A stretch of 5,933 nucleotides of DNA from an uncultured Collinsella sp. GTDB taxonomy: Bacteria > Actinomycetota > Coriobacteriia > Coriobacteriales > Coriobacteriaceae. The notes beneath the pieces were generated by a model. The model was not told where the DNA came from. It saw nothing but the letters and a program-made list of their open reading frames with translations, and did not search any database. The DNA lies in NCBI GenBank assembly GCA_900764025.1, contig CAAFMM010000111.1:1-5933 (forward strand), read 5' to 3'. The translations under genes and the position numbers were made by a program. Of the stretch, positions 5,916-5,933 are shown piece after piece (the first letter of the stretch is position 1; every line of letters starts with the position of its first letter).

Positions 5916-5933
5916 GCGCCGGCGCTACGCTAC
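5912..5933 (+). CDS. Start of a downstream gene, product not identifiable
   Basis: Only seven codons are visible, reading M-S-A-G-A-T-L, before the window ends. The start shares an ATGA overlap with the stop of the Nif3-family gene and has a strong AAGGAG seven bases upstream, so a translated gene here is likely. The residues cannot identify a family. By context only, actinobacterial Nif3 genes are often followed by a coiled-coil C4 zinc-ribbon protein (COG1579 type), and an N-terminus of this kind would be compatible. That identity is a guess. Confidence 0.6.

Noticed and set aside
1..5933. Mobile element, CRISPR array, tRNA, riboswitch, defence system or prophage genes
   Set aside because: No gap exceeds 18 bases, no repeats or RNA-like folds with space around them were seen, and every complete gene matches a housekeeping or widely conserved family.

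Overview
The window is a gene-dense, all-plus-strand stretch of a high-GC bacterial chromosome. It carries six complete genes and two partial ones. The largest gap between neighbours is 18 bases; three junctions overlap (8, 4 and 4 bases) and the others are 6 to 18 bases. No promoter, terminator, RNA gene, mobile element or CRISPR array was seen, so the stretch looks like the middle of one long transcription unit or two fused ones.

Likely organism: the GC-rich third codon positions suggest an actinobacterium. The order DUF512-like protein, der, plsY, gpsA is the one I associate with Clostridia-like Firmicutes and Coriobacteriia, not with Streptomyces or Mycobacterium, where der usually follows cmk. 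The combination points to Coriobacteriia, perhaps Collinsella or a relative. This is inference from composition and synteny, not a database result.

Layout: positions 1-196 hold the C-terminal tail of a probable DUF512-family protein. Then come der (207-1541, ribosome-assembly GTPase), plsY (1534-2217, membrane glycerol-3-phosphate acyltransferase), gpsA (2227-3234, glycerol-3-phosphate dehydrogenase), rpe (3253-3924, ribulose-phosphate 3-epimerase), a group I NifS/IscS-type cysteine desulfurase (3931-5109), and a Nif3/YbgI-family dinuclear-metal protein (5106-5915). The first codons of a further gene begin at 5912.

How the genes fit together: GpsA makes sn-glycerol-3-phosphate and PlsY acylates it, so these two catalyse consecutive steps at the entry to phospholipid synthesis. 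Der serves 50S ribosome assembly and Rpe the pentose phosphate pathway, which makes this a growth-related housekeeping cluster. The cysteine desulfurase and Nif3 pair share an ATGA overlap and may be linked through sulfur or metal handling; that link is a hypothesis.

All complete enzymes keep their recognisable catalytic residues and normal family lengths. I see no convincing undescribed system. The most unusual non-coding signal is a perfect 22-bp palindrome inside the nif3-family gene (5472-5493).
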